The translations under genes and the position numbers were made by a program. This document shows positions 31,962 to 40,669 of a stretch of 45,455 nt of DNA, in pieces (position 1 is the stretch's first letter; every line of letters starts with the position of its first letter). Below the pieces are notes generated by a model, which searched no databases, had not been told where the DNA came from, and worked only from the letters and a program-made list of their open reading frames with translations. This DNA comes from CAYRPN01 sp964426135 (lineage in GTDB: Bacteria > Planctomycetota > Phycisphaerae > Phycisphaerales > Phycisphaeraceae): contig CAYRPN010000038.1 in NCBI GenBank assembly GCA_964426135.1, positions 1-45,455 of the forward strand. Reading direction: 5' to 3'.

Positions 31962-32543
31962 ATGGAACGAACGGGAAACTCATCGGCTACACGTGAGCGC
32001 ATTCTGGAGACCGCCGACGCGCTGTTCTACCGGGAGGGGACCCGCGCGGTTGGAATCGACCGGATCATCGCCGAGGCCGGCGTGGCGAAGATGAGTCTTT
32101 ACAAGCATTTTCCGTCGAAGGACGACCTGATTCTGGCCGTTCTACAGTATCGGGAAAAGAACTTCCTGGCGTACTTCAAGGATCGCATGGCCCATCATCG
32201 CAAGAAGATCAAGGACCCCCTCAGAGTCTTCTTCGCCGCCTTGCGTGACTGGTTCGAAACGCCTTCGTTCCGAGGGTGCGCGTTCATCAACGCATCGGTG
32301 GAGCTGGCGGATCCCAATCATCCGGGCGTTGTGTTTGCACGGGGCCACAAAGAGAGGTTCGGCGATTTTCTGAAAGGCTTGGCGGAACAGGCGGCGGGCA
32401 AGGTGGGAGCCGGGATCGCCCCGGCGATTGGCCTGCTGGTCGAAGGGGCGATCGTGACGGCGGTGATGCAGGGCAGGGCTGATGCGGCCGATGTCGCCTG
32501 TAACGCCGCGATGAAGCTACGAGGTGGGACGAGGAAGGCATGA
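31962..32543 (+). CDS. TetR/AcrR family regulator
   Basis: A 193-residue protein. The helix-turn-helix start RERILETADALFYREGTRAV, then GIDRIIAEAGVAKMSLYKHF, is the classic TetR DNA-binding domain. The C-terminal ligand domain starts after residue about 60 and includes FRGCAFINASVELADPNHPG. Genes with this kind of sensor domain often control the next gene, and a perfect palindrome (32561-32582) lies just after this gene. The inducer is unknown. Confidence 0.88.
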   Translation: MERTGNSSATRERILETADALFYREGTRAVGIDRIIAEAGVAKMSLYKHFPSKDDLILAVLQYREKNFLAYFKDRMAHHRKKIKDPLRVFFAALRDWFETPSFRGCAFINASVELADPNHPGVVFARGHKERFGDFLKGLAEQAAGKVGAGIAPAIGLLVEGAIVTAVMQGRADAADVACNAAMKLRGGTRKA

Positions 32544-32560
32544 TTTTTTTGAATCCGGGA

Positions 32561-32582
32561 ATAGACAGACTGGTCTGTCTAT
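32561..32582 (+). promoter_or_regulatory. Palindromic TetR-type operator
   Basis: Arms ATAGACAGAC and GTCTGTCTAT are perfect inverted repeats around TG, a 22-base site. It lies about 90 bases upstream of the carboxymuconolactone decarboxylase gene and 18 bases after the tetR stop. Its form (TAGAC...GTCTA) is typical of TetR/NemR-type operators. Confidence 0.75.
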
Positions 32583-32671
32583 CATCATGGTATCGGAACG
32601 GCGTCTTGTCCAGACGGACCGCTTCGGGACGTCGAGTCGCCTTCCGATCGAACTCAAATGGAGTCACGACC

Positions 32672-33253
32672 ATGCAACGCATCCACTCAGTCGATCCGGT
32701 CACCGCCCAGGGCCGGACCAGGGAATTGCTCAAAGCCGTGGAGCAAGCCTTTGGGCTTGTTCCAAATGCCGCCAAGGTGATGGCGAACTCGCCCTCCGTG
32801 CTCGACAGCTTCCTTGGGTACAGCACGGCAATGGGAGGAGCGCGAATCGGACCCAAGCTGCACAGCCAGGTGAAGCTCATCACCAGCGAGACGAACGCAT
32901 GCGAATACTGCACCTCGATCCTGAGTGCAGTTGCTCCCTCGGCGGGCCTGTCGGCGGCGGACGTTCTCGCCGGGCGCACCGGCAACGCCGAGGACCGGCG
33001 GACCAAGGCGGCGCTGGCGTTCGCCCACGACGTGCTGGAGAGCCGCGGCAAGGTCAGCGACCAACGGCTGGCCGCCGTGCGGGAGGCTGGCTTCGGTGAC
33101 GCCGAGATCGTCGAGATCGTCGCCAGCGTGGTGTTGGGCTGCTTCACGAACTTCCTCAACAACGTGGCCGCGACGGAACTTGACATCCCCAAGGCTCAGC
33201 CGGTCGCAGCCAAGGCCGCGACCTGCGGCACCGCGGCCTGTGCAAGCCATTGA
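32672..33253 (+). CDS. Carboxymuconolactone decarboxylase (AhpD-like) family protein
   Basis: A 193-residue helical protein with the AhpD-type motif CEYC (NACEYCTSILSAVAPSAGL), the redox-active Cys pair used against peroxides. The N-terminal region (AKVMANSPSVLDSFLGYSTA) is typical. The C-terminal tail has CGTAACASH. ATG 32672 is preferred because GGAG precedes it and the frame upstream holds the operator. A peroxidase-like helper of arsenosugar clusters is one possible role; a TetR-regulated stress function is equally likely. Confidence 0.82.
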   Translation: MQRIHSVDPVTAQGRTRELLKAVEQAFGLVPNAAKVMANSPSVLDSFLGYSTAMGGARIGPKLHSQVKLITSETNACEYCTSILSAVAPSAGLSAADVLAGRTGNAEDRRTKAALAFAHDVLESRGKVSDQRLAAVREAGFGDAEIVEIVASVVLGCFTNFLNNVAATELDIPKAQPVAAKAATCGTAACASH

Positions 33254-33335
33254 CCGGGTCATCGACGCGCCGAGCGCTTGGAGAAATCCAAGCACCCGGC
33301 TTTGATTGGCAGCAGCTTTCTTGGAGGACTCAATC

Positions 33336-33797
33336 ATGACCGTCATTCGACCCCCGTTCACGCTGGAGACGGCCATCGCCAAGGTGCGTGCAGCCGAAGA
33401 CGCGTGGAATAGTCGTGACCCGGTGCGGGTTTCGCTCGCGTATTCCGAAGATTCGCAGTGGCGGAATCGCGATCAGTTTCTGAATGGTCGCGAAGAGATT
33501 CGAGCGTTCCTGACCCGCAAATGGGAACGCGAGCTCGACTACCGACTCACCAAATCGCTGTGGAGTTTCACCGACAACCGAATCGCGGTCCGCTTCCAGT
33601 ACGAGTACCACAACGCGAAGGGGCAGTGGTTCCGCGCCTACGGCAACGAGCTTTGGGAGTTCGACGATCACGGGCTGATGCGGCGTCGGGAGGCAAGCAT
33701 CAACGATGTCGCCATTGGGGAGCACGAACGCAAGTTCCGCTGGGCCGCCCCGGGGCCGCGTCCCGTGGACGATGCGGGCATTCCGTCCGTGCGTTAA
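33336..33797 (+). CDS. DUF1348 (NTF2-like) family protein
   Basis: A 153-residue protein matching DUF1348. The segments TAIAKVRAAEDAWNSRDPVR, LTRKWERELDYRLTKSLWSF and AYGNELWEFDDHGLMRRREA are all typical of this NTF2-like fold. The function is unknown; such proteins bind small hydrophobic ligands. GGAGG lies at 33323-33328 upstream of ATG 33336. It follows the TetR-regulated gene and may be in the same transcription unit. Confidence 0.82.
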   Translation: MTVIRPPFTLETAIAKVRAAEDAWNSRDPVRVSLAYSEDSQWRNRDQFLNGREEIRAFLTRKWERELDYRLTKSLWSFTDNRIAVRFQYEYHNAKGQWFRAYGNELWEFDDHGLMRRREASINDVAIGEHERKFRWAAPGPRPVDDAGIPSVR

Positions 33798-33850
33798 CCC
33801 CCGCTGCGCCCGACCGCAGATCAGCGGCCATTTACCTGCCCCCTGTGAGG

Positions 33851-34528
33851 ATGAACGATATGCTCCAGTTTCCAAGTGACATTGCCTTCACTCCTTCCGT
33901 CAAAGCCATCCAAACCCGGAGCGGGTCGCGCAACGGCTATGCTCGAATGGAACAAGGACGAGGCTGGCAAACCACGGTGACGCCGGAGTTGGCGGCGTTT
34001 CTGTCTGATCTGGACATGTTCTACCTGGGAACGGCGAGCGCCCTGGGCCAGCCTTACATCCAGTACCGTGGCGGCTCGCCCGGTTTCCTGCGAGTCGTGG
34101 ACGAGAAGACGCTGGGGTTTGCGGATTTCGCCGGCAATCGCCAGTACATTACGGCGGGCAATCTGGCAGAGAATCCCAAGGCGTTTATTTTCCTGATGGA
34201 CTACGCCCATAGCCGCCGCATCAAGCTTTGGGGCAACGCGCGTGTCGTCGACAATGATCCCGCTCTCGTCGAGAGACTTCGCGATCCGGATTATTCCGGC
34301 AAGGCTGAAAGAGCCATCCTCTTTGAGATTGAGGCATGGGACGCGAACTGCCCGCAGCACATTCATAAGCGGTTCTCGCAGAGACATGTGGCTCCGGTGA
34401 TCGAGCAACTGGAGAGCCGTATTGCGGAGCTGGAGGCTGAAGTGCGGCAACTCAAGGGCGATACTCGAAACGCAGGGAGCCCCTCGGTGCCCCTCGTCAC
34501 GCACGAAAATCGCGGACCCCGGGTGTAA
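33851..34528 (+). CDS. Pyridoxamine 5'-phosphate oxidase-related flavoprotein
   Basis: A 225-residue protein of the split-barrel FMN-binding fold. It has the segments FYLGTASALGQPYIQYRGGS, GNRQYITAGNLAENPKAFI and SRRIKLWGNARVVDNDP, typical of PNPOx-like oxidoreductases. The C-terminal 50 residues are charged (IEQLESRIAELEAEVRQLKG), a likely coiled coil that could mediate dimerisation. ATG 33860 is an alternative start with better spacing from GAGG. Its substrate is unknown. Confidence 0.82.
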   Translation: MNDMLQFPSDIAFTPSVKAIQTRSGSRNGYARMEQGRGWQTTVTPELAAFLSDLDMFYLGTASALGQPYIQYRGGSPGFLRVVDEKTLGFADFAGNRQYITAGNLAENPKAFIFLMDYAHSRRIKLWGNARVVDNDPALVERLRDPDYSGKAERAILFEIEAWDANCPQHIHKRFSQRHVAPVIEQLESRIAELEAEVRQLKGDTRNAGSPSVPLVTHENRGPRV

Positions 34529-34618
34529 GAAATCGAAGTCCTCGGCGACTCATCTGTAAGGCGATTGCTGTCGCCCGTTCCAAGTCGGTCGAGATCTCAC
34601 CAATCCCGGAGTATTTCC

Positions 34619-35290
34619 ATGAAATCGTCTTTGCTTCTGGTCGCCTGTCTCGCTTTCCTCGGTGGCTGCCAATCCACATCCTGCGACACCTGTTGCGAGG
34701 TGTGCGATGACGGCAGCGCCGCCGCAACGGCCGCCCCCGTCAGCGCCGACAAGACGCAGCCGCTGAAGGAGGGCAGCCGCGCCGCCACTGCGGTCGTGCG
34801 AAATCTGCATGGCGATTCGATCGACGTCGCCTCGCTCTACGCCAAGCGGCCCACCATCCTGATCTTCTACCGCGGCGGCTGGTGCCCGTATTGCAACACG
34901 CACCTGATGGACATGGTGCAGGCTGAGCCGAAGCTGGTGGCGATGGGTTATCAGTTGCTGGCCGTCAGTCCGGATTCCCCCCAGTCGCTGAAGGCGAGCA
35001 TCGACAAGAGCCAGTTCTCTTACCAGCTCTTGTCCGACAGCGACATGGCGCTGGCCAGGGGATTCGGGCTGGCTTTCAAAGTGGACGACGCCACGCTCGC
35101 CAAACTCGGCAGCTACAACATCGACCTGGAAAAAGCCTCGGGCAAAGACCACCATCTGCTGCCGGTACCTGCGGTCTACATCGTCGATACCCAGGGCGTC
35201 ATTCGATTCGCCCACTCCGATCCGGATTACACGAAGCGGATGCCCACGAATCAGTTGCTGGAAACCGCCCGTCGTGTGGCGGCGAAGTAA
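34619..35290 (+). CDS. Lipoprotein peroxiredoxin-like (AhpC/TSA) protein
   Basis: A 223-residue protein. Signal MKSSLLLVACLAFLGGC has lipobox LGGC, lipidated Cys17, followed by a Cys cluster (CDTCCEVCD). The thioredoxin fold domain has GGWCPYCNTHLMD with C89 and C92 and LLAVSPDSPQSLKAS, as in AhpC/TSA peroxiredoxin-like proteins. It should act at the membrane as thiol peroxidase or reductase. ATG 34619 is preferred because the frame before it lacks signal features. Confidence 0.85.
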   Translation: MKSSLLLVACLAFLGGCQSTSCDTCCEVCDDGSAAATAAPVSADKTQPLKEGSRAATAVVRNLHGDSIDVASLYAKRPTILIFYRGGWCPYCNTHLMDMVQAEPKLVAMGYQLLAVSPDSPQSLKASIDKSQFSYQLLSDSDMALARGFGLAFKVDDATLAKLGSYNIDLEKASGKDHHLLPVPAVYIVDTQGVIRFAHSDPDYTKRMPTNQLLETARRVAAK

Positions 35291-35334
35291 GGAACGGGCA
35301 TTTGCCACGACTCATCGTTGCGTCACGCATGTGA

Positions 35335-37005
35335 ATGACGCGCAGAATCGACATGACATCATCGACCCTCCATTCCGATGCTCCGCCGTTTGAGGCGCGA
35401 TCCCTGAAGTCGGGCCCAACGTGGCCCCGAGTGCTGCGAGTGGCGTCCCTCATCGTAATCCTCATCTGCGTGATTCTGCTGATGCGGCTGCTGCCGATGG
35501 ATCGTGTCGTTCGACTGCTGACCACCGCCATCGAGGGCCTTGGCGTGTGGGGTCCCATCGTGTTCGCCTTGATTTATGTGGCGGCGGCGCTGCTGTTCGT
35601 GCCGGGCTCGGCGCTGACGCTGGCGTCGGGGCTGCTCTTTGGTCTGGCGGGCGGTACGGCCGTGGTGAGCGTGGCATCGACGACCGCCGCCGCGCTGGCG
35701 TTCCTGATCGCACGGTATCTGGCCCGTGGAGCGGTCGAAGGGGTGGCGAAGACCTCGCCGCGATTCGCGGCCATCGACAAAGCCATCGGCCAAGGCGGAT
35801 GGAAGATCATCGCCATGCTCCGTCTGTCGCCGGCGGTGCCGTTCAGCCTGGGCAACTATCTCTTCGGCCTGACGAGCGTGCGGTTCTGGCCTTATGTGCT
35901 GACGAGCTGGCTCTTCATGCTGCCGGGCACGTTCATGTACGTCTACCTAGGTTACGTCGGCCGCGCCGGTCTGACGGCGGCTGGCGGTCAAGCCGGCCGT
36001 GGACCCGCCCAGTGGGCTCTGCTGATTGTGGGCCTGCTGGCGACGGTGGGCGTCACCGTCTACGTCACCCGCCTGGCCCGCCGGGCGATCCAGCAACACC
36101 TGCAACAACCCTCGGAGGAGAGCACGCCCATGACCGGCAAACCACAGCCCCCCGCGAAACTCGCCCGGCCGTTGAGCGCCGTAATCCTCGCCGCGCTCGC
36201 GATGGCGCTGACCGTCACCACGGCCTGCGCCTACATGAACCCGGGCGCTGTGTCGCGGCTCTTCGGCCCGCCCATCGTGACGCTTGCGGAAGCTTACACC
36301 GAGAAGCCAAGCGGTCCCTCAATTGATCATTCGTCATTCAACGCGCTGCTGCAAAAGCACGTCTCAGAAGACGGCTGGGTGAACTACAAAGAATTGGCAA
36401 AGGACGCGGCGAAGCTCGATGCCTACATCGATTCGCTCGCGAAGGTCGCGTTCGACGAACTGGGACGCAGCGAGAAACTTGCACTGCTCATCAACGCCTA
36501 CAACGCCTTCACGCTCCGTCTCATTCTCGATCATGATCCGGTCAAGTCGATCATGGACATTCCCGCCGACAAGCGATGGGACGCCGAACGCTGGCGGATC
36601 GGCTCCATGAAACTCAGTCTGAACCAGATCGAGCACGAGCAGGTCCGCCCGAAGTTCAAGGAGCCGCGGATTCACTTCGCCCTGGTGTGTGCCGCGGCGG
36701 GTTGCCCTCCCTTGCGGAACGAGGCCTACACTGCGGACCATCTCGAAGCGCAGCTGGCCTCGCAATCCCAGTACGTCCACTCGCACGATCGCTGGATTCA
36801 GATCGCGACGGATGGCCGTAGTGTCGGTCTGACGAGTCTCTACAAGTGGTACGGCGGTGACTTTGAACAAGCGGCGGGCAGCGTCCTGAAGTATGCAGCT
36901 TCGCAGTCGGCGGCGCTCAAGAAACTCACCGACTCGGGTCGCAGTCCGTCCGTGTCCTATCTCGATTACGACTGGTCGCTCAACAGCGTGGAGAACGCGA
37001 AGTGA
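35335..37005 (+). CDS. TVP38/TMEM64-DUF547 fusion protein
   Basis: A 556-residue ORF. Residues about 25-250 are TVP38/TMEM64-like with seven or so membrane segments and GLFGPIVFALIYVAAALLFVP-type helices, including FLIARYLARGAVEG and LRLSPAVPFSLGNYLFGLTS. Residues about 315-540 are a DUF547 domain: LLQKHVSEDGWVNYKELAKD, LLINAYNAFTLRLILDHDP and HFALVCAAAGCPPLRNEAYT. No stop separates them. Starts at 35335 or 35353 are possible. An internal ATG at 36130 with a strong GGAGGAG site could give the DUF547 part alone. Confidence 0.8.
   Translation: MTRRIDMTSSTLHSDAPPFEARSLKSGPTWPRVLRVASLIVILICVILLMRLLPMDRVVRLLTTAIEGLGVWGPIVFALIYVAAALLFVPGSALTLASGLLFGLAGGTAVVSVASTTAAALAFLIARYLARGAVEGVAKTSPRFAAIDKAIGQGGWKIIAMLRLSPAVPFSLGNYLFGLTSVRFWPYVLTSWLFMLPGTFMYVYLGYVGRAGLTAAGGQAGRGPAQWALLIVGLLATVGVTVYVTRLARRAIQQHLQQPSEESTPMTGKPQPPAKLARPLSAVILAALAMALTVTTACAYMNPGAVSRLFGPPIVTLAEAYTEKPSGPSIDHSSFNALLQKHVSEDGWVNYKELAKDAAKLDAYIDSLAKVAFDELGRSEKLALLINAYNAFTLRLILDHDPVKSIMDIPADKRWDAERWRIGSMKLSLNQIEHEQVRPKFKEPRIHFALVCAAAGCPPLRNEAYTADHLEAQLASQSQYVHSHDRWIQIATDGRSVGLTSLYKWYGGDFEQAAGSVLKYAASQSAALKKLTDSGRSPSVSYLDYDWSLNSVENAK
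36130..37005 (+). CDS. Possible internally initiated DUF547 protein
   Basis: ATG 36130 within the fused gene is preceded by GGAGGAG (36114-36120) at 9 bases and would encode a 291-residue protein. Its first 35 residues (PLSAVILAALAMALTVTTACA) look like an export signal, which would be odd in the middle of one membrane protein. The likely history is two formerly separate genes that lost a stop between them. Confidence 0.45.
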   Translation: MTGKPQPPAKLARPLSAVILAALAMALTVTTACAYMNPGAVSRLFGPPIVTLAEAYTEKPSGPSIDHSSFNALLQKHVSEDGWVNYKELAKDAAKLDAYIDSLAKVAFDELGRSEKLALLINAYNAFTLRLILDHDPVKSIMDIPADKRWDAERWRIGSMKLSLNQIEHEQVRPKFKEPRIHFALVCAAAGCPPLRNEAYTADHLEAQLASQSQYVHSHDRWIQIATDGRSVGLTSLYKWYGGDFEQAAGSVLKYAASQSAALKKLTDSGRSPSVSYLDYDWSLNSVENAK

Positions 37006-38570
37006 AAACACCCGCCGAAGCGATCGCCGGCCCGTTGCAGTCGGGAGCGGAACACGGCGAGGTGACCGTGGCGCCGATGGACCGCCACAACACCGCGCTG
37101 GTGTCGCACGCGCATCCATCCAACTGGGTGAATCCAACCCCTCAGAGCCGGTACAACCTTGTGGTGATCGGCGCGGGCACCGCCGGGCTGGTGGTTGCCG
37201 CCGGCGCGGCCGGGCTGGGGGCGAAGGTCGCTTTGGTCGAGCGCCACCTGCTGGGCGGCGACTGCCTCAACTACGGCTGTGTTCCATCGAAAGCCTTGAT
37301 CCGCTGCGCCAAAGCGGCGGCGGAAGTGCGTGATGCCGGCGCCCTGGGCGTGCGCGTGCCCGACGGATCGCGCGTGGACTTCGCACAGGTCATGGAACGC
37401 ATGCGGCGACTGCGGGCTTCGATCGCGCCGCACGACTCGGCGGCTCGATTCCGCGAGCTGGACGTGGACGTGTTTCTCGGCGATGCGAAGTTCGCCGGAC
37501 TCGATACGGTTGACGTAGGCGGTGCTTCATTGAAATTCGCAAAGGCGGTGATCGCCACCGGCGCACGCGCCGTCGCACCGCCCATTCCCGGTCTGGCCGA
37601 CACCGGCTATCTGACGAATGAGACGGTCTTCTCGCTCACGGAACTGCCCGCGCGCCTCGCGGTCATCGGCGCGGGGCCCATCGGCTGCGAGCTGGCGCAG
37701 GTGTTCGCCCGGCTCGGATCGAAAGTTCATCTGATCGAAGCCGAGAAGCAGATCATGCCGCGGGAGGATGCGGATGCCGCCGCCATCGTCGAGGCGTCGC
37801 TCAAGCGCGACGGCGTCACCCTCGTCTGCGGCGGCAAGGCGTCGCGCGTGAGCCGGGAAGGACACGAGAAAGTGATCGCTCTGGAATGCGACGGCAAGCA
37901 ACACGAGGTCCGCGTGGATGCGATTCTCGTCGGCGTCGGTCGAGCGCCCAATGTCGAGGGCATGGGGCTCGAAACGGTCGGCGTCGAGTTCGACAAACGC
38001 ACCGGCGTGAAGGTTAACGATTTTCTGCAAACCGCCAACAAGCGCATCTACGCCGCCGGCGACGTCTGCTTCCCCTACAAGTTCACGCACACCGCCGATG
38101 CGATGGCTCGCATCGTCATCGGCAACGCCCTTTTCTTCGGGCGCTCCCGCGCCAGCAAGCTCACCATCCCCTGGTGTACCTACACCGATCCGGAGGTGGC
38201 GCAGGTCGGATTGACCGAGCGCGACGCCGCGTCGCGGGGCGTGGAGATCGACACGTATCGCGTGGAACTGAACCGCGTGGACCGCGCCATCCTCGATGGC
38301 GAGGACGTGGGCTTCCTGAAGATTCACGTGAAGAAAGGCAAGGACGCCATCGTCGGGGCGACGCTCGTGGCCAGGCACGCCGGCGACATGATCAGTGAGA
38401 TCACCCTGGCCATGACGCACGGCATCGGGCTGGGCAAGATCGCCAAGGTGATCCATCCGTACCCGACGCAGGCGGACGTCATCAAGCGCGCCGCGGATGC
38501 GTACAACCGCACGCGACTGACGCCGTTCGTCAAAAACCTGTTCCACCGGTTGCTCGCGTGGCGGCGCTGA
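37002..38570 (+). CDS. MerA-like FAD-dependent disulfide oxidoreductase
   Basis: A 522-residue flavoprotein starting at GTG overlapping the previous stop (GTGA). It has FAD-binding NLVVIGAGTAGL, the redox-active disulfide GGDCLNYGCVPSK (C88, C93), NADPH-binding LAVIGAGPIGCELAQVF, and a dimerisation domain ending PYPTQADVIKR. Such MerA-like proteins lack the N-terminal HMA domain and, here, the terminal CC pair that mercuric reductases use to accept Hg(II). It could reduce another disulfide or metal. MDRHNTAL at 37077 is an alternative start. Confidence 0.85.
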   Translation: MKTPAEAIAGPLQSGAEHGEVTVAPMDRHNTALVSHAHPSNWVNPTPQSRYNLVVIGAGTAGLVVAAGAAGLGAKVALVERHLLGGDCLNYGCVPSKALIRCAKAAAEVRDAGALGVRVPDGSRVDFAQVMERMRRLRASIAPHDSAARFRELDVDVFLGDAKFAGLDTVDVGGASLKFAKAVIATGARAVAPPIPGLADTGYLTNETVFSLTELPARLAVIGAGPIGCELAQVFARLGSKVHLIEAEKQIMPREDADAAAIVEASLKRDGVTLVCGGKASRVSREGHEKVIALECDGKQHEVRVDAILVGVGRAPNVEGMGLETVGVEFDKRTGVKVNDFLQTANKRIYAAGDVCFPYKFTHTADAMARIVIGNALFFGRSRASKLTIPWCTYTDPEVAQVGLTERDAASRGVEIDTYRVELNRVDRAILDGEDVGFLKIHVKKGKDAIVGATLVARHAGDMISEITLAMTHGIGLGKIAKVIHPYPTQADVIKRAADAYNRTRLTPFVKNLFHRLLAWRR

Positions 38571-38675
38571 TGAGCCGCCGCGTTCGATCCTCCGCATGTT
38601 CACGCGCCGCCGCGACTGGGAAGACGCGGCTTCGCTATCACTCTCACTTCCCAACGCCTCGAAAGGAGCATCGTC

Positions 38676-38804
38676 ATGCGAAGCTGGTTCACCATTGCAC
38701 TGATCCTGGCCGGATTGTTTCTGGTCGCAACGGGCTGCGAATCCAACAACAAGGGTTCGGGCTCGAAGGATTCATCCAAGCAGTCCGGGTCGGGGAGCAA
38801 GTGA
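38676..38804 (+). CDS. Short lipoprotein, 42 residues
   Basis: ATG 38676 follows AAGGAG (38662-38667). The 42-residue product has a signal (MRSWFTIALILAGLFLVATG) and lipobox ATGC, then a mature tail of about 22 residues made almost only of Ser, Gly, Lys and Asn. It resembles the 66-residue lipoprotein 100 bases downstream in design. Function unknown. Confidence 0.65.
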   Translation: MRSWFTIALILAGLFLVATGCESNNKGSGSKDSSKQSGSGSK

Positions 38805-38907
38805 TTCGCCCACGACGGGGGTTCGTTGTTCACCGCCGATCATTCCCGAATGGACCGTTCAGCTGAGTGAAAGTAAGTCTCATCACCCCAATTGAAAGGA
38901 ATCAATC

Positions 38908-39108
38908 ATGCGAACCTGTCTGATCATTGGAACTTTGCTTGCGGGCTTCACCTTGATGGGCTGCGGCGGCAAGGAAACTCCACCCGCCAAGGATGCACCG
39001 GTGAAGCAGCCGAATAAGGGCTCGGGCACTCGGTCAAGCGTCGGCTCGGACACAACGACGTCCGCCAACGCAGGAGCCACAAGGACGCAAGGCTCGGTAT
39101 CGCGATGA
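38908..39108 (+). CDS. Short lipoprotein, 66 residues
   Basis: A 66-residue product. Signal MRTCLIIGTLLAGFTLMGC with lipobox LMGC leads to a mature polar tail rich in Ser, Thr, Lys and Pro. AAAGGAATC precedes ATG 38908. A terminator follows at 39155. Possible role as a surface-anchored spacer; no known family. Confidence 0.7.
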   Translation: MRTCLIIGTLLAGFTLMGCGGKETPPAKDAPVKQPNKGSGTRSSVGSDTTTSANAGATRTQGSVSR

Positions 39109-39154
39109 CCGATGCGCGGTGAACCTTCACATACTCCTGGCCCGCTTTCGGCGT

Positions 39155-39180
39155 AGCCCGCGTGCCGTAAGCGGGCTTTC
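39155..39180 (+). terminator. Rho-independent terminator
   Basis: AGCCCGC and GCGGGCT form a 7-bp stem with a 9-base loop (GTGCCGTAA), followed by TTCTC. It ends the MerA-like and small lipoprotein transcripts before the glycosyltransferase operon. Confidence 0.7.
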
Positions 39181-39196
39181 TCATTCGATTAAGTCA

Positions 39197-40669
39197 ATGA
39201 CCGAGACTTCCACCGCTCATTCCGATGAAAGTCGCCTCGCGCCCGCCGGCCGCGGCCCGATGCTGCTTTCCCTCGTGGCATTATCGATGGCGTTCGCGAG
39301 TCTCGCGCTCTTGTCGCCGATGTTCGAAAACGAGATCGAACAGGGCCGACCTGTTGGATTTGTCGTGATCCTGCTCATGTTCGCCGGCGCGGCCTATCTC
39401 GTCGCGGTCCGACAAGTGCTCTCGCATTCGCTTACCGCACGCCAGTGTCGCGCGATGATTCTCGCCGGGCTGTGCATGCGGCTCATGATGATGCCCAGCA
39501 CGCCGATTCAGGAAGACGATTACTACCGCTACCTATGGGACGGCGCGATGGTCGCTCATGGCTGGAATCCCTACGAGCACGCGCCACAGGATGTCGCCGC
39601 CGGCGAGAATTCCGTTCCCACCACAGTCCGGCAACTCGCCGGGCAATCCGGCCCGGTCGTTCACCGCATCAATCATCCGTCGCTGCGAACGATCTATCCG
39701 CCCACCGCCCAGTCATCGTTCGCCGTGGCATACTTCATCAAACCCTGGAGCCTGATCGCGCTCCGGTTCGTCTGGCTGGCGCTTGAAGTGGTCTGCCTGC
39801 TGTTGATCTTCAGTCTGCTGCGCCGGCTGGGAATGCCGAGCCAGCGCGTCGCCATCTGGTGGCTGAACCCGGTGCTCGTCAAGGAGGTCTACAACAGCGG
39901 ACACATGGAACTGACAGTCGCCGTCTGCGTGCTGCTGGCACTGTGGCTGCTGCTGACGGCGCGCCCCGTTCTCGCCGGCGGCGCGCTCGGGCTGGCCGCT
40001 GCCGCCAAGGTGTGGCCGGTGCTGCTCCTGCCGCTGATGCTGCGCCACATGCCGGGCATGGGCGCGCGGATGCGCAGTGCGGGGCTCTTCCTGGCCTTCA
40101 GCGCGGTGTGTGCCGTGCCGATCATCGTCGCCGGCCTCGAGAGCGATTCCGGCTTCACCGCCTACGCCCAGCGCTGGGAGATGAACGACTTCGGCTTCAT
40201 GGCGTTCGATGCGATCGGCCGTCTGATCGGCGGCCCTGAAAGCGGCCTCGGACGCGTGCTGGTGATGATCACGATCGCGGCCCTCGTCCTCTGGCTCATC
40301 CGCAAGCCCGCTGCGCATTCGCGCGACCTGATCCGCCAGTCGCTGGTCATCATCGCGGCGACTTTTCTCCTGAGCCCCACGCAGATGCCGTGGTACTACC
40401 TCTGGGTCCTTCCGCTGCTCCCGATGGCGCCGGTCCGCGGGCTGCTGCTTCTCTCCATGACCTTGCCGCTCTACTACCTGCGATTCGCGATGGCGTCGGC
40501 TGGGCACACGGCGTGGTTCGATCACGGCGTGGTGTGGCTCGAACATCTGCCCGTATGGATTCTGATTGCATGGGACCTGTGGAGGTCACGACGGGATTCC
40601 GCGGACGCAAACCAGCCCAATGCCGCACGGCCACCGGTCCAATCGATTACGTTAGACGCGGCATCATGA
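39197..40669 (+). CDS. GT87/DUF2029-like membrane glycosyltransferase
   Basis: A 490-residue integral membrane protein with about ten helices. The acidic motif IQEDDYYRYLWDGAMVAHGW (residues about 99-118) lies in the first extramembrane loop, as expected for the catalytic site of GT-C enzymes using polyprenyl-phosphate sugar. AAKVWPVLLLPLMLRH is typical of the GT87 group. It overlaps the next gene (three glycosyltransferase domains) by ATGA at 40666. In arsenosugar gene sets such proteins are common, which suggests they help build the sugar moiety. Confidence 0.8.
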   Translation: MTETSTAHSDESRLAPAGRGPMLLSLVALSMAFASLALLSPMFENEIEQGRPVGFVVILLMFAGAAYLVAVRQVLSHSLTARQCRAMILAGLCMRLMMMPSTPIQEDDYYRYLWDGAMVAHGWNPYEHAPQDVAAGENSVPTTVRQLAGQSGPVVHRINHPSLRTIYPPTAQSSFAVAYFIKPWSLIALRFVWLALEVVCLLLIFSLLRRLGMPSQRVAIWWLNPVLVKEVYNSGHMELTVAVCVLLALWLLLTARPVLAGGALGLAAAAKVWPVLLLPLMLRHMPGMGARMRSAGLFLAFSAVCAVPIIVAGLESDSGFTAYAQRWEMNDFGFMAFDAIGRLIGGPESGLGRVLVMITIAALVLWLIRKPAAHSRDLIRQSLVIIAATFLLSPTQMPWYYLWVLPLLPMAPVRGLLLLSMTLPLYYLRFAMASAGHTAWFDHGVVWLEHLPVWILIAWDLWRSRRDSADANQPNAARPPVQSITLDAAS

